A DNA stretch of 64,000 nt. It comes from Pseudanabaena sp. PCC 7367. Lineage in GTDB: Bacteria; Cyanobacteriota; Cyanobacteriia; Pseudanabaenales; Pseudanabaenaceae. The notes under the pieces were generated by a model. It worked only from the letters and a program-made list of their open reading frames with translations. It was not told where the DNA came from and did no database searches. The stretch is taken from NCBI RefSeq assembly GCF_000317065.1, contig NC_019701.1, positions 2,137,001 through 2,201,000 of the forward strand, written 5' to 3'. The translations under genes were made by a program, and so were the position numbers. The number at the start of each line of letters is the position of its first letter. The first letter of the stretch is position 1. Positions 1 to 9,447 of this stretch are shown in pieces.

Positions 1-78
1 TTTATTTCCCAGGGCGATCGCCGTAAATTATTAATTAATTTCAATAATCTCAAATCTAAGCAGCTAGCCAAGCAAGCA

Positions 79-1605
79 TTAAGCGCCTACTGCTTCTTTG
101 GCGGCGTAAAACACCTCCAGGGTGATCAAGGCAATCTTGCGATCGCGGGCAAACTTTTCAGTGTTGCGCTTCACCTTACCGCGCACAAACCCAGGCACCT
201 TCTGGAGCAGTTCTTTGGCCTCTCGATCCCAATCCATATCTGAATCTGCCGAGATCCCCTTATGGATTACTTCCTTGGTATCATGGCCGCCAAAAATTTC
301 CAACAGATGATCTTCCATGCCCAGGGTGAATGAGTTATAGACAAGATCTGCCACCTGGTTTGTGCCCTCATAACCCAGGAATGGCTTATAGCCGATCGGG
401 AAATTTTGGATATGAATCGGCGCCGCAATTACCCCACAAGGAATGTTCAGGCGTTTGCCCACATGGCGTTCCATCTGGGTGCCAAAGATCGCGGCTGGTT
501 CTGTCTTGGCGATCGCATCACCAATGTCGCCATGATTCTCCGTGACCAAAATCTCATCGCAATATTCACTGACTTCGCGGCGGAACCATTCTTCATCATA
601 TTTGCAGTAGGTGCCAGCCCAAACCACATGAATGCCCATTTCCCTGGCCAGGACTTTGGTCATTGCGGCGGCGTGGGTGCTGTCACCAAAGACAACCGCT
701 TTCTTGCCGGTTAGGTTCTGGCAATCGATCGATCGAGAGAACCAGGCCGCCTCGGAAACATAGAGGGTTTGGTTAGTGATGTAGTCTTCATAATCGACTT
801 CTTGACCCATGTCATTGAGGATCTGACCGATCGCCCGAATGCAGCGTGCTGTCTCCACCACACCCATTGGCGTAATGTCCACGTAGGGCATGTCAAATTC
901 AGTTTTTAAATATTCCGCCGTCATCAAGCCCACTTCCCGGTAGGGCACCAGATTAAACCAGGCCTTGGGCAAATCCTTCAATGTTTCCACATGAGCGCCC
1001 TGGGGAATCACCAGATTCACTTCGATCCCCAATTCTCCCATTAGCTTCTTCAGCTCAGTGCAATCGTGTTGATTGTGGAAGCCCAGGGTAGTCATGCCGA
1101 TAATATTAACCGAGGGTTTGGCGGTCTTTCCTGCTGGCAGGTTGCCGTGCTTGCGGGCTTTCTTAATATAGAACTTGATAATTTGCTGCAAGGTACGATC
1201 GGCGGCTTGTAATTCATTGACGCGGTAATGATTCACATCTGCCAGCATTACATCGCTTTTAGAATCAAGGCTAGCCTGCTCGACGAAGTTTTCCAAATCC
1301 TCTTGCAGGATGCTGGAGGTGCATGTAGGGGTGAGCACAATCAGATCTGGCTTGTCTTCTCTGTCCTTACGGGTAATGTTGTTGACCACTTTTTCACCTG
1401 ATCCACCGGCCAAGACATGGCGATCGACGACGCTGGTGGTCACGGGCGTAAAATCGCGTTCTCGCTCTAGCATGGAGCGCATCACATTAAAATAGTCATC
1501 ACCCAGGGGCGCATGCATGATCGCATGGACGTTTTTAAACGAACTGGCGATGCGAAGGGTGCCGATGTGGGCAGGCCCAGCATACATCCAATATGCTAAC
1601 TTCAT
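79..1605 (-). CDS. chlB: Light-independent protochlorophyllide reductase subunit B (ChlB)
   Basis: ChlB pairs with ChlN to form the nitrogenase-like NB component of dark-operative protochlorophyllide oxidoreductase. With electrons from the ChlL Fe protein it reduces ring D of protochlorophyllide to chlorophyllide in the dark. The 508-residue length and N-terminus ([15 protein letters not shown]) are those of the family over its whole length. Asp36, in the HAPLGDDYF stretch, is at the position known in the family as the unusual aspartate ligand of the NB [4Fe-4S] cluster. The nitrogenase-type segment [14 protein letters not shown] is also visible. chlL and chlN are not in the window, so the subunits are not all encoded together here. 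The start is the only ATG consistent with the family N-terminus. Confidence 0.97.
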   Translation of the reverse strand: MKLAYWMYAGPAHIGTLRIASSFKNVHAIMHAPLGDDYFNVMRSMLERERDFTPVTTSVVDRHVLAGGSGEKVVNNITRKDREDKPDLIVLTPTCTSSILQEDLENFVEQASLDSKSDVMLADVNHYRVNELQAADRTLQQIIKFYIKKARKHGNLPAGKTAKPSVNIIGMTTLGFHNQHDCTELKKLMGELGIEVNLVIPQGAHVETLKDLPKAWFNLVPYREVGLMTAEYLKTEFDMPYVDITPMGVVETARCIRAIGQILNDMGQEVDYEDYITNQTLYVSEAAWFSRSIDCQNLTGKKAVVFGDSTHAAAMTKVLAREMGIHVVWAGTYCKYDEEWFRREVSEYCDEILVTENHGDIGDAIAKTEPAAIFGTQMERHVGKRLNIPCGVIAAPIHIQNFPIGYKPFLGYEGTNQVADLVYNSFTLGMEDHLLEIFGGHDTKEVIHKGISADSDMDWDREAKELLQKVPGFVRGKVKRNTEKFARDRKIALITLEVFYAAKEAVGA

Positions 1606-1755
1606 AGGCTTTTGCGTTTATTTGCTCGTTGCGTAGCTTTACTTCTGCTACCTAGCCTAAGGGGGTTTGCGGTGATGTGCGTGGCCTCTTAACCAATGTT
1701 TACTTTTTGACTTCTAGCGATCGGTATATATTTCTAGTTCTTTACATTGGCTCAG

Positions 1756-2481
1756 TTAGTTCGTATCAGCGTAAAGTTGCTCAACCTCCTGGGCATTCAG
1801 CAAGCGATAGCGACCAGGGGCAATATCCTTAAGTGTCAGGTTAGCGATCCCCACCCGCCGCAATTCCAACACCTCCAACCCCAAATGCTCAGCCACTCGC
1901 CGGATCTGGCGATTGCGCCCTTCTTTGATTTCCAGCTTAATCTTGCTGTTACCAGCTTCATTGGCAATAACTTTTACCTTGGCCGGCAAAGTAGGCTTGC
2001 CGTCGAGCATTACACCCTGCCGCCATTTCGCCAATTTCTCATGACTGGGATTGCCCCGCACCCAAACCATATAGGTTTTGATCACGTGATGGCGCGGATG
2101 CAACAATCGATTAGCCAGATCGCCATCGTTGGTGAGCAATATTGCACCACTGCTATCGTAGTCCAGCCGACCTACGGGATAGAGATGATGGAAATTCTTT
2201 GGTAACAAATCCATCACGGTTCTACGCCCTTTGGGATCGCTGCGGGTGCAAATAAATCCGCGCGGTTTATTGAGCAATAGATAAACCTGATCAGGTTGAC
2301 GATCGCCCCGCAGCAGCTTGCCATTAACTTCGATTCGATCGCTATTTGGATCGGCTTTCGTGCCCAATTCGTCTACCACTGCGCCATTGAGCCGCACTTG
2401 TCCATCCAGAATCATTTGTTCGGCCTGTCGGCGTGAGGCGATCCCATATTGGGAAATTATTTTTTGCAGTCGCTCTGCCAT
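1756..2481 (-). CDS. RsuA/RluB-family rRNA pseudouridine synthase
   Basis: Converts uridine to pseudouridine in ribosomal RNA. From the ATG at 2481 (241 residues) the protein begins with an S4 RNA-binding domain (MAERLQKIISQYGIASRRQAE, about residues 1-60). The catalytic domain follows, with the GRLD motif at 104-107 supplying the catalytic Asp107, then the LLTNDGDLANRLLHP and GRNRQIRR segments typical of RsuA/RluB/RluE/RluF. The frame is open a further 19 codons upstream, but those residues are not family-like, so the internal ATG is preferred. It lies upstream of chlB on the same strand with a 150-bp gap. Whether it modifies 16S or 23S rRNA cannot be told from sequence alone. Confidence 0.9.
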   Translation of the reverse strand: MAERLQKIISQYGIASRRQAEQMILDGQVRLNGAVVDELGTKADPNSDRIEVNGKLLRGDRQPDQVYLLLNKPRGFICTRSDPKGRRTVMDLLPKNFHHLYPVGRLDYDSSGAILLTNDGDLANRLLHPRHHVIKTYMVWVRGNPSHEKLAKWRQGVMLDGKPTLPAKVKVIANEAGNSKIKLEIKEGRNRQIRRVAEHLGLEVLELRRVGIANLTLKDIAPGRYRLLNAQEVEQLYADTN

Positions 2482-2591
2482 GATGTTGGGGTTATTGACT
2501 AATTTAAGTTGTGAATAATATTCAAGCAGTTGGCACAAGCATATGCATCGATATTGCCATTAGAGCTCTAGAGCATATCAAATATTACAGT

Positions 2592-3014
2592 TTATTCGCG
2601 TAGTAAAGCTCTAAAACCTTCTGCTTCGAAGTCTTTATCATGGGTCAAAGCTTCGCTAATTTGATGATCTCGCATAATTATGAAACAACTACAGTCAGTT
2701 AAGCTGCATCCTTGATCATCTCTTTCGCCATAAAGTTGCAATGCTCTACCAAACAAATTGCTATCCTGTGGAATTACTGTAACGTTAGGATGCTGATCCA
2801 TTGCAGATATGAAATTGACCGCTTGCCTACGGATATGAGTACCGCCTTTAGGAAAATGATTTAGGTATTCTGTCAAGATCATTTCACTAGTAAAGATAAT
2901 CGCACTTGCGGCAATCAATTTGTGCTCAACCTCTAAAGCTTTCTGATGCAAGTCATCTTTGATGTTAGACAGCGCGATCCAATATCCCGTATCCGCAAAA
3001 ACAGCTTTCATCAT
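2592..3014 (-). CDS. PIN-domain (VapC-like) toxin ribonuclease
   Basis: Small PIN-domain protein of 140 residues. VapC-like PIN toxins are Mg2+-dependent RNases that cleave tRNA, rRNA or mRNA when freed from their antitoxin. The acidic residues expected of the fold are visible: Asp8 (FADTGYW), Glu49 (ILTEYL), Asp107 (SLTDCSCF) and Asp126/Asp128 (THDKDF). It begins 4 bp after the stop of the upstream gene, as is usual for a two-gene toxin-antitoxin operon. Two tandem ATGs (3014 and 3011) are possible starts; an AGGTGA lies just before them, and the second has the better spacing. It could instead be a solitary PIN nuclease, but the partner gene argues for a pair. Confidence 0.85.
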   Translation of the reverse strand: MMKAVFADTGYWIALSNIKDDLHQKALEVEHKLIAASAIIFTSEMILTEYLNHFPKGGTHIRRQAVNFISAMDQHPNVTVIPQDSNLFGRALQLYGERDDQGCSLTDCSCFIIMRDHQISEALTHDKDFEAEGFRALLRE

Positions 3015-3018
3015 TCAC

Positions 3019-3474
3019 CTAATCAGCAGAATGACCATATAAATACTCATCAACTCTTGAAGCATCTTCAGGTACTTCTGCCCATTCTTCCTCTGGAACT
3101 TTAGCAAATAGCTCAGCCGCTATCTGTGAAATTGGCTTGGCACTCGGCACATATTCCTGTGATTTTATTTGCTCAATCTTTGCCCAATAGGAATTACTGG
3201 AATTTTCCTGCTGAACAACTTCGCGTACCGTTTGGGCAATCAATTCCTTGAGTTCTGCCCTGGTCATTGAACCAACTAAGCTATCCTCCTTGTTGATAAT
3301 TTTTGAAATTTGATTAATTGTTTTTTTGAGAGCATCAATTTTTTCTGTAGAAATATTTTTTAGCTCTTCTAAGGTGAACTCTTCCCCTTCAATGGTTAGG
3401 ATAAGGGCTGAATCTGATTTCTTGGCAGTCGTCTCTTTAGTTGGATTGTTAGCCTGAGATTCAGTATTAACCAT
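3019..3474 (-). CDS. Putative antitoxin of the PIN-domain pair
   Basis: A 151-residue acidic protein directly upstream of the PIN toxin. The start at 3474 is chosen because AAAGGAG lies 5 nt before it; an in-frame ATG at 3489 would place that ribosome site inside the coding region. Residues 1-25 are low complexity, the middle (about 28-80) is helical and charged, and the C-terminus contains a tryptophan/proline/acid-rich tail (PEEEWAEVPEDASRVDEYL). Such C-terminal tails bind and block PIN toxins in VapB-like antitoxins. No DNA-binding fold is recognised, and it is longer than common VapB proteins (about 70-90 residues). The antitoxin role is inferred from position and tail alone. Confidence 0.6.
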   Translation of the reverse strand: MVNTESQANNPTKETTAKKSDSALILTIEGEEFTLEELKNISTEKIDALKKTINQISKIINKEDSLVGSMTRAELKELIAQTVREVVQQENSSNSYWAKIEQIKSQEYVPSAKPISQIAAELFAKVPEEEWAEVPEDASRVDEYLYGHSAD

Positions 3475-3624
3475 GACTACTCCTTTCAACTATTCAACAG
3501 AAATATTCTAGCTTATACCCCCAGAGGCAGTTAAAGGTATTTCTACGCTTTACATATCTTCAAGCTTATTAATAATATGCATGATGTACTGCAATAATCT
3601 ATCTCTTCGATCGCAACACAACTT

Positions 3625-4101
3625 ATGGACATCAGACAAATAATTCAACCGATCGCCGACCAGGTTAATCAGCTTGGCACCCCTGAAGTGGTAAACCACT
3701 GGGGACATCCTTTTTTCATGTCGATCGTAATTTTGGCAATGGGCAGCTTTGCGGGGATTGCGGGATGGAAAGCCAGGCTAACCAGTGATGTGGAAGTGGA
3801 AGCAAAAAGCCGTGCCGATCATCGTAAGGTTGCGCCTTTGATGTCGATCTTTCTGGCATTGGGCTACAGTGGTGGCCTGATTTCCCTGGTGGTGCAAGAT
3901 CAGCCGCTGTTGGAAAGCCCGCATTTCTGGACTGGTTCTGCTGTATTAATCCTGCTGGCGATCAATGCCTTAATTTCTTACACGGGATTCTTTGGCGATA
4001 AGGTAGCGCTGCGTACTACCCATGCCTATGTGGGCAGTGGTATTTTAGCTTTGCTTTTGATTCATGCGGCGTTGGGCTTAAAGCTGGGTTTGGCGATCTA
4101 A
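3625..4101 (+). CDS. DUF4079-family integral membrane protein
   Basis: Protein of 158 residues with four hydrophobic segments: roughly residues 27-48 (after HWGHPFFMS), 70-90, 100-120 and 133-157. A conserved-looking loop carries RADHRKVAPLMSIFLALGYSGG. The arrangement, with histidines at helix ends (GHPFF, DHRK, THAY, IHAALG), is that of the DUF4079 family found mainly in cyanobacteria and plastid-bearing lineages. No enzymatic function is established; the histidines at membrane edges would suit heme or metal binding, which is inference. It stands alone, with a 135-bp upstream gap and no operon partner on its strand. Confidence 0.75.
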   Translation: MDIRQIIQPIADQVNQLGTPEVVNHWGHPFFMSIVILAMGSFAGIAGWKARLTSDVEVEAKSRADHRKVAPLMSIFLALGYSGGLISLVVQDQPLLESPHFWTGSAVLILLAINALISYTGFFGDKVALRTTHAYVGSGILALLLIHAALGLKLGLAI

Positions 4102-4336
4102 ACTTAGCAATCTAAACTTGATTGCGATAAATTTGCATAAAAAAGCGATCGCTACTTGCTAGGTTTGCACTAGTCAGCGGCGATCGCATCACAGTCATGA
4201 TTATCTTGTTTGCAGAGTTTCAATATACTTAGTCTATTTGGTTAGCAGGTTTGCCGCATCATCTGGCTTAATGGACTGGATGGGCGATCTTAGACTAATG
4301 CGATTGGGTGATAGGACAAGTTATCCATCAAAAAAA

Positions 4337-4945
4337 TTAAAACTCGATTCCGGCCTGTGCTTTTACACCTTGCTCGCGGAATGGATGCTTAATTAGTTTC
4401 ATCTCGGTAACCAGATCAGCGTATTCGATCAGCTCAGCGGGAGCACCACGACCAGTTAGGATCACGTGATTATCGGCCGACTTTTGCTTCAGCCCAGCGA
4501 TCACATCCTCTACCTGTAAATAGCCCAGCTTCAGCGAGATGTTAATCTCATCCAGCAAAACCAACTTAATCTCTGGGTTCTTAATTAATTCCAACGCCGT
4601 TTGCCATGCTTCTTTGGCTTTGGCGATATCACGATCGCGGTCTTGGGTTTCCCAGGTGAAGCCTTCGCCCATGGCCTGAAAGGTGAGCCGATCGCCAAAC
4701 ATTTCTAAAATTGCCTTTTCGCCCGGTTGCCATGCACCTTTAATAAATTGCACGATCGCCACATGATAACCATGCCCCAGCGATCGCAGCACCATCCCCA
4801 ATGCAGCGGTGGTTTTGCCCTTGCCATCGCCAGTGTTGACAATAATCAAGCCTTTTTCTAGCTGTTTTTCTGCCAGTCGCTTGGCCTGCACTTCCTGGCG
4901 GCGTTGCATTTTACGGCGATGTTCTGCGGCGGTAATTTCACTCAT
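4337..4945 (-). CDS. cobO: Cob(I)yrinic acid a,c-diamide adenosyltransferase (CobO/BtuR type)
   Basis: Transfers the adenosyl group of ATP to cob(I)alamin or cob(I)yrinic acid a,c-diamide in corrinoid biosynthesis or salvage. The 202-residue length is normal for CobO/BtuR. An N-terminal basic helix (about residues 8-28) precedes the P-loop GDGKGKTT at 39-46. The segment VQFIKGAWQPGE, the LVLLDEI Walker-B-like strand and the ILTGRGAPAELIEYADLVTEM motif follow in family order. It is transcribed alone, divergent from the 4946-5265 gap. No other cobalamin gene is visible in the window. Confidence 0.95.
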   Translation of the reverse strand: MSEITAAEHRRKMQRRQEVQAKRLAEKQLEKGLIIVNTGDGKGKTTAALGMVLRSLGHGYHVAIVQFIKGAWQPGEKAILEMFGDRLTFQAMGEGFTWETQDRDRDIAKAKEAWQTALELIKNPEIKLVLLDEINISLKLGYLQVEDVIAGLKQKSADNHVILTGRGAPAELIEYADLVTEMKLIKHPFREQGVKAQAGIEF

Positions 4946-5265
4946 TTTTATAGCCTGATTAAAGATTGCATTGATGTTATCGATGTTTAAGTTCTTTAAT
5001 TATGGCTTGTGGGCGATCGCTGTTGCGATAAATATGTCGTTGCTGCAGATTGAGGTAATGAATATTAGCGACAAAACACGATCAAGCAATGTTAAGCCGA
5101 GCAAAGAGAGCGCTAAAGAAGTAATAGGCTTCTCAAGCAACCCATCTCAATAACAAGCTAGGAGTTGCCAATATTTACCTAAATCAGGCTCAATCAGGAT
5201 GTTCAAACGGCTGCTACGCAAACATCGTTGATATTGGCGATCGAAAGATCAATGATGAGCAAATT
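4946..5265. other. 320-bp intergenic stretch
   Basis: Lies between cobO and the end of the lytic transglycosylase gene. It contains an open frame at 4971-5153 (+) whose 60-residue product has one hydrophobic stretch. That frame has no recognisable ribosome site or family resemblance, so it is not called as a gene. The promoter of cobO should lie at its left edge. Nothing else is seen. Confidence 0.4.
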
Positions 5266-7461
5266 TTAATTCTCAGGACTAGGCACTGTAGAAACCTGGG
5301 TGTTCTGTTGCTCCAACTGGACTAGCCGCTGTTGCACTGCTGGTGAATAGAGGCGCAAATAATTCCAGTAGTTACCAAACACCTTCACCACATAACCCCG
5401 CGTTTCGCTGTAGGGAATCTGCTGCACAAACACATCGGGATCGCTGAGGCTGCGTTGGTTTACCCATCTGGCCACTGCTCCTGGCCCCGCATTATAGCTA
5501 GCCACCGCCAGCATTGAGTTATTGCCATACTCGCGGTGGGTGTAGTCCAGATACCAGGTGCCCATTTTGATATTGTCTTCTGGATTAGAGAGCGAGTAGC
5601 TGGTAATCCCAGTTTTGCCAGCGATCCAAGCGCCAGTGTCCGGCATCACCTGCATCAATCCAGTGGCACCTGCACTAGAGCGAATTTGCGACTCGAACCG
5701 GGATTCTTGCCGGATGAGACCCAAAACCAGGGTTGGGGAGAGTTGCCGCTGCGCTGACCAGTTAGTCACACTATCCCAATAGGGAAATGGGTAGAGGGTA
5801 TACCAGAAAGCGGGATGCTCTTTGAGCGTATTGATCCGCTGTTGCTCGGCCGCACTAACATCAATCCAATCAAAGCTATCGAGCTGGAAAATGCCCTCCA
5901 AATTATCATTTATAGCTACCCGTAACACCCCATCGGTAAACATTTGATCGACGGTGGTTAATTCCTTGCCGCGTGTTTCAAACTGCCACTGGGCGATCGC
6001 ATCTTGATCCTGAGCCAGCAGATGCAATTCCTTGAGTGTGACCGATCCGGTGGGCAATACACTGCGTTGGGTCGGGATTTGCAATGGCAAACTGAGATTG
6101 CGGGCATTGTGAAAATCACCCACTGGCCAGCCCAGCTTATTGGCCGATCGCCAAGCATAATAGGATTCCGGCTGATACTGCAATACAAATTCATAGGCTA
6201 AACGGGCTTGGGCTTGCTTACCCATTTTGGTGAGCCACTTACCCGACCAATAAATTGCCTCTGGCGCAATTTCTGTATGCGGGGCACTGGTCTTGATTCG
6301 ATCGACTAGCTCAACTGCCTTGGTCAAGTTGCCAGCTTTGGCTTGCTGATTGGCTAGTTTCCAAAGTAATTCTGCCGCTGCATCACTCTGGCCATATTTG
6401 CTCAGCAGAGCATTGCGGACAATGCTGGCGGTTTTGGGGCTACCCAACTCATTTTGCAACAATTCCGCCTTGATTAGCTTTGCTTCCGGTGCGGTGTCGG
6501 GATAACTGGCAATGATCCGATCGGTAATGGTGAGGGCATCTTTGGGCTTGGCAATTTTGGCCATCCGAATCAGGGCGCGGGGTGCTTGGGGGCTATTGGG
6601 GAATTGCTGCACCACCCGGTTATAAATTGAGTAGGCCTCCCATTTTTTACCGGAAATATGCAAGCTGCGGCCAAACCGATAGGTATTAACGGCGGAGGGA
6701 GAAGCATAGCTGTAGGCAATACTGGCTTTACCATATTCACGGTTGTTCCAATAGCCTGCCGCGATCGCGCTCCAGTAGTCTGCATTTAGCCGACTTTTGT
6801 AAGCAGTAGAGAGTCGATTTAAAATCGGTACGATCTGGTCATAGTCATTGAAATAGACCGCCAGCAGAATCATTGGTTCAAACTGGTTGGGATTTTGCTT
6901 GAGCTTAGCGATCGCCACATCCCTGGCCTTGGGGTGATTGGGGAACCTGGTCATCACTTCGTCATAGCGACCCAGCGCAACGAGAGCTTCTGCGGCCACG
7001 GCCTGGTTGCCATGATCAGTTAAAATTTGATTCCAAACTGTTGTAGCGTTAGCCTGGTCAAAGGCTGCAGTATGGGCAGTTGCTCGCTTCAGCAAAATAT
7101 ATGCTTTGAGGGGCGGATATTCAGCTTCCAGATTTTCCAGTAGTGATAGTGCTTCCTGGGGGTTGCCATTTTCTAGGAAAATATTCGCCAGCACATAACG
7201 GGCACGACTACGATCGAGTGAAGCTTCTGGGGCATCGGCGCGTTGTTGAAACTGGGAAATGCGTTGCGCCAGGGTCAGGCTGGTTAAGGGGTCGTAGGCG
7301 CTGGGTTGAGCTAGTTCGGTACTGATGTTTTTGGCGATCGCGGCCAGGTTAACATCTGCTTCGGGATTGGTTGAATTTCCGGTAATGGCATGGTGGACAC
7401 CAACACCAGCCCCAGTTAGACCGAGGGCGACAAGAAGAGACCATTGCATCATATGCTTCAT
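5266..7461 (-). CDS. Soluble-type lytic murein transglycosylase with TPR superhelix
   Basis: Cleaves the MurNAc-GlcNAc bond of peptidoglycan with formation of 1,6-anhydro-MurNAc. The 731-residue protein starts with a signal/anchor segment (about residues 5-25). A long series of TPR-like helical repeats follows (about 40-450), the counterpart of the U-domain doughnut of Slt70. The SLT domain is at about 575-700: Glu586 in LIRQESRFES is the expected catalytic acid, followed by GATGLMQVMPDTG and the VASYNAGPGAV motif. Length and order match Slt70-type enzymes of cyanobacteria. The first in-frame ATG is used because it yields the signal segment. Confidence 0.93.
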   Translation of the reverse strand: MKHMMQWSLLVALGLTGAGVGVHHAITGNSTNPEADVNLAAIAKNISTELAQPSAYDPLTSLTLAQRISQFQQRADAPEASLDRSRARYVLANIFLENGNPQEALSLLENLEAEYPPLKAYILLKRATAHTAAFDQANATTVWNQILTDHGNQAVAAEALVALGRYDEVMTRFPNHPKARDVAIAKLKQNPNQFEPMILLAVYFNDYDQIVPILNRLSTAYKSRLNADYWSAIAAGYWNNREYGKASIAYSYASPSAVNTYRFGRSLHISGKKWEAYSIYNRVVQQFPNSPQAPRALIRMAKIAKPKDALTITDRIIASYPDTAPEAKLIKAELLQNELGSPKTASIVRNALLSKYGQSDAAAELLWKLANQQAKAGNLTKAVELVDRIKTSAPHTEIAPEAIYWSGKWLTKMGKQAQARLAYEFVLQYQPESYYAWRSANKLGWPVGDFHNARNLSLPLQIPTQRSVLPTGSVTLKELHLLAQDQDAIAQWQFETRGKELTTVDQMFTDGVLRVAINDNLEGIFQLDSFDWIDVSAAEQQRINTLKEHPAFWYTLYPFPYWDSVTNWSAQRQLSPTLVLGLIRQESRFESQIRSSAGATGLMQVMPDTGAWIAGKTGITSYSLSNPEDNIKMGTWYLDYTHREYGNNSMLAVASYNAGPGAVARWVNQRSLSDPDVFVQQIPYSETRGYVVKVFGNYWNYLRLYSPAVQQRLVQLEQQNTQVSTVPSPEN

Positions 7462-7971
7462 TGAATCCGTTGCTTGCTTGAACTACTTGTACTATTCATA
7501 CTATTTAGGGTGGGCAGAATACGCAGATTTATTTCGCTGGTTTATGCCACTGGCAATATGTCATAGTTGCGTGCGCTGGAATATGTTGAAATTTTAGAAT
7601 TGTTAGTTAAACGAAGCTGATAGATTTCCCCAAATTGCGATGGATTGGGGTGTCTGTTGTTTTAGTTAATGGTGTTCAGGGAAGGCTTAAAAATCAATCA
7701 AAATTGATCAGCAGATTTAATTAGCTAGCCGAATATCTCAAGCCAACAACGCGGATATCATAGCATTACTGCACTGAATTCCGGTTGCTTAGGCAAGCAA
7801 AATCCTGGGCTAGTAATTTGTCAAATTAGAACCAATTGCTAAAAGCTTTAGGACAAAGTAGATACTGGCACACCTCATGCCGATCGCCAACCAGAAAACT
7901 GCGATATTCGATCTCAAGTTAAATAAAACAACTTCGTAGCAGTTTTAGACTAAATAACTTGGGAGCAGAAA
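7462..7971. other. 510-bp intergenic region, no gene seen
   Basis: A divergent spacer that must hold the promoters of the transglycosylase (left) and the acyltransferase (right). The DNA is AT-rich. An open frame at 7325-7597 (+) is mostly antisense to the transglycosylase and is not credible. No repeat, RNA or terminator was recognised. Confidence 0.5.
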
Positions 7972-9357
7972 ATGGTTAATCTCGATCGCGTACAACCAGC
8001 CATGAAACATTTACCGCCCAACCTCCAGCCTTGGGTGGTGTCAACCGCAAAGCTAATATTGCCTGTTTGGCTGAGACAGCGTTGCGGCATTACCGAAATT
8101 GAAGAACGTAATATCGAGCGGTTTATTCAGATCAATCAGCAGTTCCAGGCTGGGAAAGTGCGTTACCTGCTTGCCTTCCGTCATCCCACCATTGATGATC
8201 AGTTTGCCCTATTTCATTTGTTTGCCAAGGCGACATCCCATGCCACCAAACAGATGGGCATCAAGTTAGAGCGACCCATCCATTCCTACTATGTCTACGA
8301 TCGCGGTATTCCTCTATGGGCAGGCAATCTAGCCACCTGGTTCTATCCGCGTACTGGTGGGATTTCGATTAATCGCGGCAAGCTAGATCGCCAGGCTCTC
8401 AGAACCTTACGGCAAACAATGGTTGATGGTGATTTCCCCCTGGCAATTTCGCCGGAAGGGGATGCCAATAACCATAATGAGAGAGTTAATCGCTTAGAGC
8501 CAGGTGCAGCGCAAATTGGCTTCTGGACGGTGGAAGAACTAGCCAAAGCCGATCGCCAGGAACAAGTAATGATTCTGCCGGTGGGTTTGCAATATGAATA
8601 TTTAGGCAACCCTTGGCCAAATATTGATCGCTTTTTGATGGATTTGGAGTGCGAATGTGGTGTGGACAAAGCACCCCTGCGATCGCCCACCATGACAGAA
8701 CGCTATCAACGCTTACGCGATTTTGGCAATTACCTAATTGATTATACCGGTGACTTTTATCAACGTTTTTATCGTGACCATATGCCAGAGCCAAAGCCAG
8801 ATTCAGAGCATAGCGAAACGATTGGCGATCGGCTTGAGCAGCTCTTAGATACAATCTTGCGAATTGCCGAATCACATTTCAAGATCAAACCAAATGGTTC
8901 ATTTATCGAACGCTGTCGCCGTTTGGAAGCCGCTGGCTGGGAGCAGATCTTTCGCAACGATATCCCAGATCCCAAATCCAGAGCGCCGCTAGAACAAGGT
9001 TTAGCCGATCGTCTTGCCAAAGAAGCGAACAGCAGTCTGAGCCACATGCGGATCGCCGAAGGTCTGGCCGCGATCACAGGAGACTATGTGGTCAATCATC
9101 TCAGTGCCTCTAGATTTGTAGACATTTTGCAGTTGATCTGGCGTGGTATTCGCAGCGCTAAGGGGAAATCCTTTGGCCGAGCGCCTTATCTTGGCAAGCG
9201 AAAATGTACCATTTCGATCGGTGAACCCTTAGTGGTCAATGACTATTATCGTGAATACTCATCCAGTCGAGCGGGAGCGAAAACAGCAATTGCCGATCTG
9301 ACTAATAATTTACAAACGGCAATGGAGCATCTCATCTTTCCATCTTGCCTGGCGTAA
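7972..9357 (+). CDS. PlsC-like (1-acylglycerol-3-phosphate acyltransferase family) protein
   Basis: A 461-residue protein with the glycerolipid acyltransferase signature. The catalytic HX4D motif is His71-Asp76 (FRHPTIDDQ). It is followed by GGISINRG and by ISPEGDANNH near residue 157, where the family usually has an EGT or EGD motif binding the phosphate. After about residue 220 there is a long C-terminal extension (to 461) not seen in short PlsC enzymes; its role is unknown. A GGGAGCAG ribosome site lies a few bases before the ATG. It may acylate lysophosphatidate or another lipid; the substrate cannot be read from sequence. It converges on the carotenoid oxygenase gene. Confidence 0.8.
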   Translation: MVNLDRVQPAMKHLPPNLQPWVVSTAKLILPVWLRQRCGITEIEERNIERFIQINQQFQAGKVRYLLAFRHPTIDDQFALFHLFAKATSHATKQMGIKLERPIHSYYVYDRGIPLWAGNLATWFYPRTGGISINRGKLDRQALRTLRQTMVDGDFPLAISPEGDANNHNERVNRLEPGAAQIGFWTVEELAKADRQEQVMILPVGLQYEYLGNPWPNIDRFLMDLECECGVDKAPLRSPTMTERYQRLRDFGNYLIDYTGDFYQRFYRDHMPEPKPDSEHSETIGDRLEQLLDTILRIAESHFKIKPNGSFIERCRRLEAAGWEQIFRNDIPDPKSRAPLEQGLADRLAKEANSSLSHMRIAEGLAAITGDYVVNHLSASRFVDILQLIWRGIRSAKGKSFGRAPYLGKRKCTISIGEPLVVNDYYREYSSSRAGAKTAIADLTNNLQTAMEHLIFPSCLA

Positions 9358-9447
9358 ATTCATAGCATTAAATGGCATTAATAAGATTAGGCTAAGCTGA
9401 AACTGAGACTAAGACCGAGTCACTAGAAAGAAAAGTTGCTTCCAGGC

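Noticed and set aside
4971-5153. 60-codon frame with one hydrophobic segment
   Set aside because: Plausible length by chance in AT-rich DNA; no ribosome site.
7325-7597. Open frame of 90 codons on the plus strand
   Set aside because: Largely antisense to the transglycosylase signal-peptide region; no ribosome site.
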